The translations under genes were made by a program, and so were the position numbers. 21,473 nucleotides of DNA, from the NCBI GenBank assembly GCA_003242675.1, contig QGVE01000033.1, forward strand, positions 1-21,473, written 5' to 3'. The stretch's first letter is position 1. Each line of letters begins with the position of its first letter. The stretch comes from Bacillota bacterium (lineage in GTDB: Bacteria; Bacillota_E; Symbiobacteriia; Symbiobacteriales; Symbiobacteriaceae). The notes under the pieces are model-generated. The model ran no database searches, had not been told where the DNA came from, and worked only from the letters and a program-made list of their open reading frames with translations. Shown piece by piece: positions 19,637-21,473 of the stretch.

Positions 19637-19734
19637 GTGAATTCCCCCACTTCACCGTATTTCGATTCCCGCCGATCGGCCCGAATCCTGCCCCAGCGCC
19701 GCGCCGTGCCGCACAGGAGGTCCGGCCAAGCCAA

Positions 19735-19765
19735 CGCGCCGCCCCCACCGAAGGGGAGCGGCGCG
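19735..19765 (-). terminator. GC-rich terminator-like hairpin downstream of murB
   Basis: CGCGCCGC (19735-19742) pairs with GCGGCGCG (19758-19765), extended inward by CCCC/GGGG with a one-base bulge and a 6-nt loop. It lies about 75 nt past the murB stop. No strong T-run follows on the minus strand. Confidence 0.5.
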
Positions 19766-19840
19766 CCGTCCCAGTCCGCGCCGGACCGGCCCGCACCGGG
19801 TGCTCGCCGGCCGGGCGTCACCGACACGCTGACCCGCGCT

Positions 19841-20824
19841 TCAGGGCAGCAGCTCCGGCTCCTGCTCCAGGATCACCCCGAAGCGCCGATGCACCGCCTC
19901 CTGCACCTTCTGCTTGAATCGGAGCAGGTCCGCGGTGCTGGCCGCGCGGTGATTGACCAGCACCAGGGCCTGGGCCGGCCAGGTGCCCATCCCGGTCTCC
20001 GGGTCGGACACGCCCCGGAAGCCCGCCTGGTCGATGAGCCAGCCGGCCGCCAGCTTCACCCCGCCGCCGGGGACGGGCCAGTGGGGCATGTCGGGGTAGC
20101 GGCGCAGCAGCTCGGCCGCCTGCTCAGCCGGCACGATCGGGTTGCGGAAGAACGAGCCGCAGTTGGCCACGTGCGCCGGATCCGGCAGCTTGGCGCGCCG
20201 GATGGCGATGACCGCCTCCCGCACCTGCTCTACCGTGGGCTCGGTCAGGCCGCGCTCCTCCAGGTACCGGCCCAGGGCCGGGTAAAAGGGAGGGCGCGGG
20301 GGCTCCCGCACGAGCCGCAGCGTCAGCGCCGTGATGAAGAACCGGCCACGGTCCTCCCGGTTGAAGCGCGACCGGCGGTAGCCGAAGCCGCACTCCGCTG
20401 CCGGGATGCGCACAAAGCAGCGGGCCTTCCGGTCGTACGCCTCCACCGATACCAGGACGTCCGCGATCTCCTGCCCGTAGGCTCCCACGTTCTGCACCGG
20501 GGTGGCCCCGGCGGTGCCCGGGATCAGGCTGAGCCGCTCGATGCCGGCGGCCCCGGCCGCGACCGCGCGCGCCACCACCGAATCCCAATCCTCGCCGGCC
20601 CCCACCGTGAGGCGCACGTACCCGTCCTCGTCGGCCAGGTCAAACCCCGGGATCCGGTTGACCAGCACGAGGCCCGTGAAGCCCTCGTCCCGCCAGATGA
20701 TGTTGCTGCCCCCGCCGATCATGATCACCGGCAGGCCGCGCTCCTCGGCCCAGGCGATCCCTTCCACCACCTCAGCGGGGCTGTGGACGTGGGCGAGGTA
20801 CGCAGCCGGTCCGCCCAGGCGCAT
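19841..20824 (-). CDS. murB: UDP-N-acetylenolpyruvoylglucosamine reductase, type I
   Basis: MurB reduces UDP-GlcNAc-enolpyruvate to UDP-MurNAc with NADPH and FAD in cytoplasmic peptidoglycan synthesis. The FAD-binding region includes [13 protein letters not shown] and [20 protein letters not shown]. Catalytic residues are R150 ([10 protein letters not shown]), S224 (NCGSFFRNP) and a C-terminal Glu in LEQEPELL (E324). The C-terminal part ([14 protein letters not shown]) matches the E. coli-like type I enzyme rather than the shorter type II usual in Bacillus. From ATG 20824 the protein has 327 residues, but it then starts inside the conserved N-terminal strand. In-frame codons upstream encode [11 protein letters not shown], as expected for MurB, back to a TAG at about 20906 with no ATG, GTG or TTG. 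The true start is therefore probably non-canonical and upstream. Confidence 0.93.
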   Translation of the reverse strand: MRLGGPAAYLAHVHSPAEVVEGIAWAEERGLPVIMIGGGSNIIWRDEGFTGLVLVNRIPGFDLADEDGYVRLTVGAGEDWDSVVARAVAAGAAGIERLSLIPGTAGATPVQNVGAYGQEIADVLVSVEAYDRKARCFVRIPAAECGFGYRRSRFNREDRGRFFITALTLRLVREPPRPPFYPALGRYLEERGLTEPTVEQVREAVIAIRRAKLPDPAHVANCGSFFRNPIVPAEQAAELLRRYPDMPHWPVPGGGVKLAAGWLIDQAGFRGVSDPETGMGTWPAQALVLVNHRAASTADLLRFKQKVQEAVHRRFGVILEQEPELLP

Positions 20825-21155
20825 CGTCGAGTAACTGCGGAGGGAAACCCGCTGCTGAATCTCCAGTGCGGCGATGGCGGTAACCCCCTTCCCGTGCGTA
20901 GCCTATGCGGCCGCCCGGCCGCCCAACCGCGGGTACGGCCGGTGCGGCGGGGAACCGCGCGCCGAGGTACCCGCTTCCCGCGCGGCCCCGGCAGTCCCCG
21001 TGCGCCGCCAGCCGGCCTGCACAGGCTCGCTCCTGGGCATTGTTCGCAGCGGCCGGCCCGTTCTCCTGGTCCCGGCGGTGTCGCGCTTCCGCCGGCAGGA
21101 TTCGCCGGGGCGCTCCCTGAACTTTGAGGCAGAACCCCGGTAGGAGGGATGCGGT
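20825..21155. other. Divergent intergenic region between murB and the macro-domain gene
   Basis: Positions 20825-20866 or slightly beyond probably encode the murB N-terminus (see the murB entry). The rest is GC-rich, and I see no supported gene on either strand. I found no convincing promoter boxes. The macro-domain ribosome site (AGGAGG) is at 21142-21147. Confidence 0.4.
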
Positions 21156-21473
21156 ATGAGCACCTGGCTGGACGGACGGATCGAGATCGTCACGGCCGAC
21201 ATCACGACCCTGCACGTGGACGTCATCGTCAACGCCGCGAACCCCAGCCTGCTGGGCGGCGGCGGGGTGGACGGCGCGATCCACCGGGCCGCGGGGCCGG
21301 AGCTCCTGGAGGAGTGCCGCAAGCTGGGCGGCGCCCGGCCCGGCGAGGTGAAGATGACGAAGGCGTACCGGCTGCCGGCGAAGGCGATCGCCCACGCCGT
21401 CGGGCCCATCTGGCGGGGCGGGAGCCACGGCGAGGCGGAGCTCCTGGCCTCCTGCTACCGGCGCGCCCTGGAG
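21156..21473 (+). CDS. Macro-domain protein (ADP-ribose binding/deacetylase type), right-truncated
   Basis: ATG 21156 is preceded by GTAGGAGGG. The first 106 codons are visible and the gene runs off the right edge. The start, [20 protein letters not shown], is typical of stand-alone macro domains, with the ADP-ribose-binding motif [20 protein letters not shown] (VNAAN at residues 25-29; GGGGVDGAI loop) and later [10 protein letters not shown]. Proteins of this class (YmdB-like) deacetylate O-acetyl-ADP-ribose or remove ADP-ribose from targets. The Asn and Gly-rich-loop residues of the active type are present. No toxin or ADP-ribosyltransferase partner is visible within the window. Confidence 0.92.
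   Translation, partial: MSTWLDGRIEIVTADITTLHVDVIVNAANPSLLGGGGVDGAIHRAAGPELLEECRKLGGARPGEVKMTKAYRLPAKAIAHAVGPIWRGGSHGEAELLASCYRRALE

Noticed and set aside
14312..19733. A shared 14-bp word (GTCCGGCCAAGCCA) at 14312-14325 and 19720-19733, as a possible dispersed intergenic repeat
   Set aside because: In a GC-rich 21-kb window a 14-bp match is not unlikely by chance, and the flanks diverge quickly. A genome-wide count would be needed.

Overview
The window is high-GC DNA (roughly two thirds G+C by eye), with strong Shine-Dalgarno sequences (AGGAGG/GGGAGG types). It carries genes typical of a spore-forming, Gram-positive-lineage Firmicute: a YhbH/DUF444 sporulation protein, a bacillopeptidase F-like S8 protease and a YutG/PgpA-like protein. 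This mix of Firmicute gene content and very high GC suggests Symbiobacterium or a close relative. That is an inference from gene content; no rRNA is present to confirm it.

Left part (1-6990): an apparent peptide natural-product locus. On the minus strand a 28-residue cysteine-rich peptide gene (1317-1403) has an excellent ribosome binding site and a consensus-like promoter. It is followed by a radical SAM/SPASM maturase that runs off the left edge. A 13-bp hairpin separates the two genes, and a 12-bp hairpin sits in the leader. Divergently, on the plus strand, lie an OmpR-type response regulator, its histidine kinase, an ABC ATPase and a large FtsX-type permease (YbbA/YbbP-like pair), ending at a strong bidirectional terminator. 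TTTAAG/TGTAAG direct repeats phased at 11 bp occur both in the divergent intergenic region and just upstream of the ABC genes. They look like the binding sites of the encoded regulator. The working model is a radical-SAM-modified peptide with a linked sensing and export/immunity module.

Middle part (6991-14306): a minus-strand yhbH gene, then a divergent 1961-residue secreted multidomain serine protease. The protease has an S8 catalytic domain, two InhA/MAM-like jelly-roll domains, FnIII, carboxypeptidase-regulatory-like and Ig-like modules, a Gly-Glu-Pro collagen-like spacer of 21 perfect triplets, and two PKD domains.

Right part (14425-19640) is almost entirely minus strand. It holds a 53-residue membrane peptide, a PgpA/YutG-like protein, a secreted protein with a copper-amine-oxidase-N-like domain plus two tandem C-terminal repeats, a YceI-like lipoprotein that seems to start at CTG, and a lipoprotein alpha/beta hydrolase with two EF-hand-type calcium loops inserted. 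Next comes the scar of an ABC-2 exporter, in which an internal deletion has joined the front of the ATPase to the tail of the permease out of frame. The window finishes with a type I murB gene whose N-terminus lacks a standard start codon and a divergent, right-truncated macro-domain gene.

No tRNA, rRNA, CRISPR array or insertion sequence was recognised.
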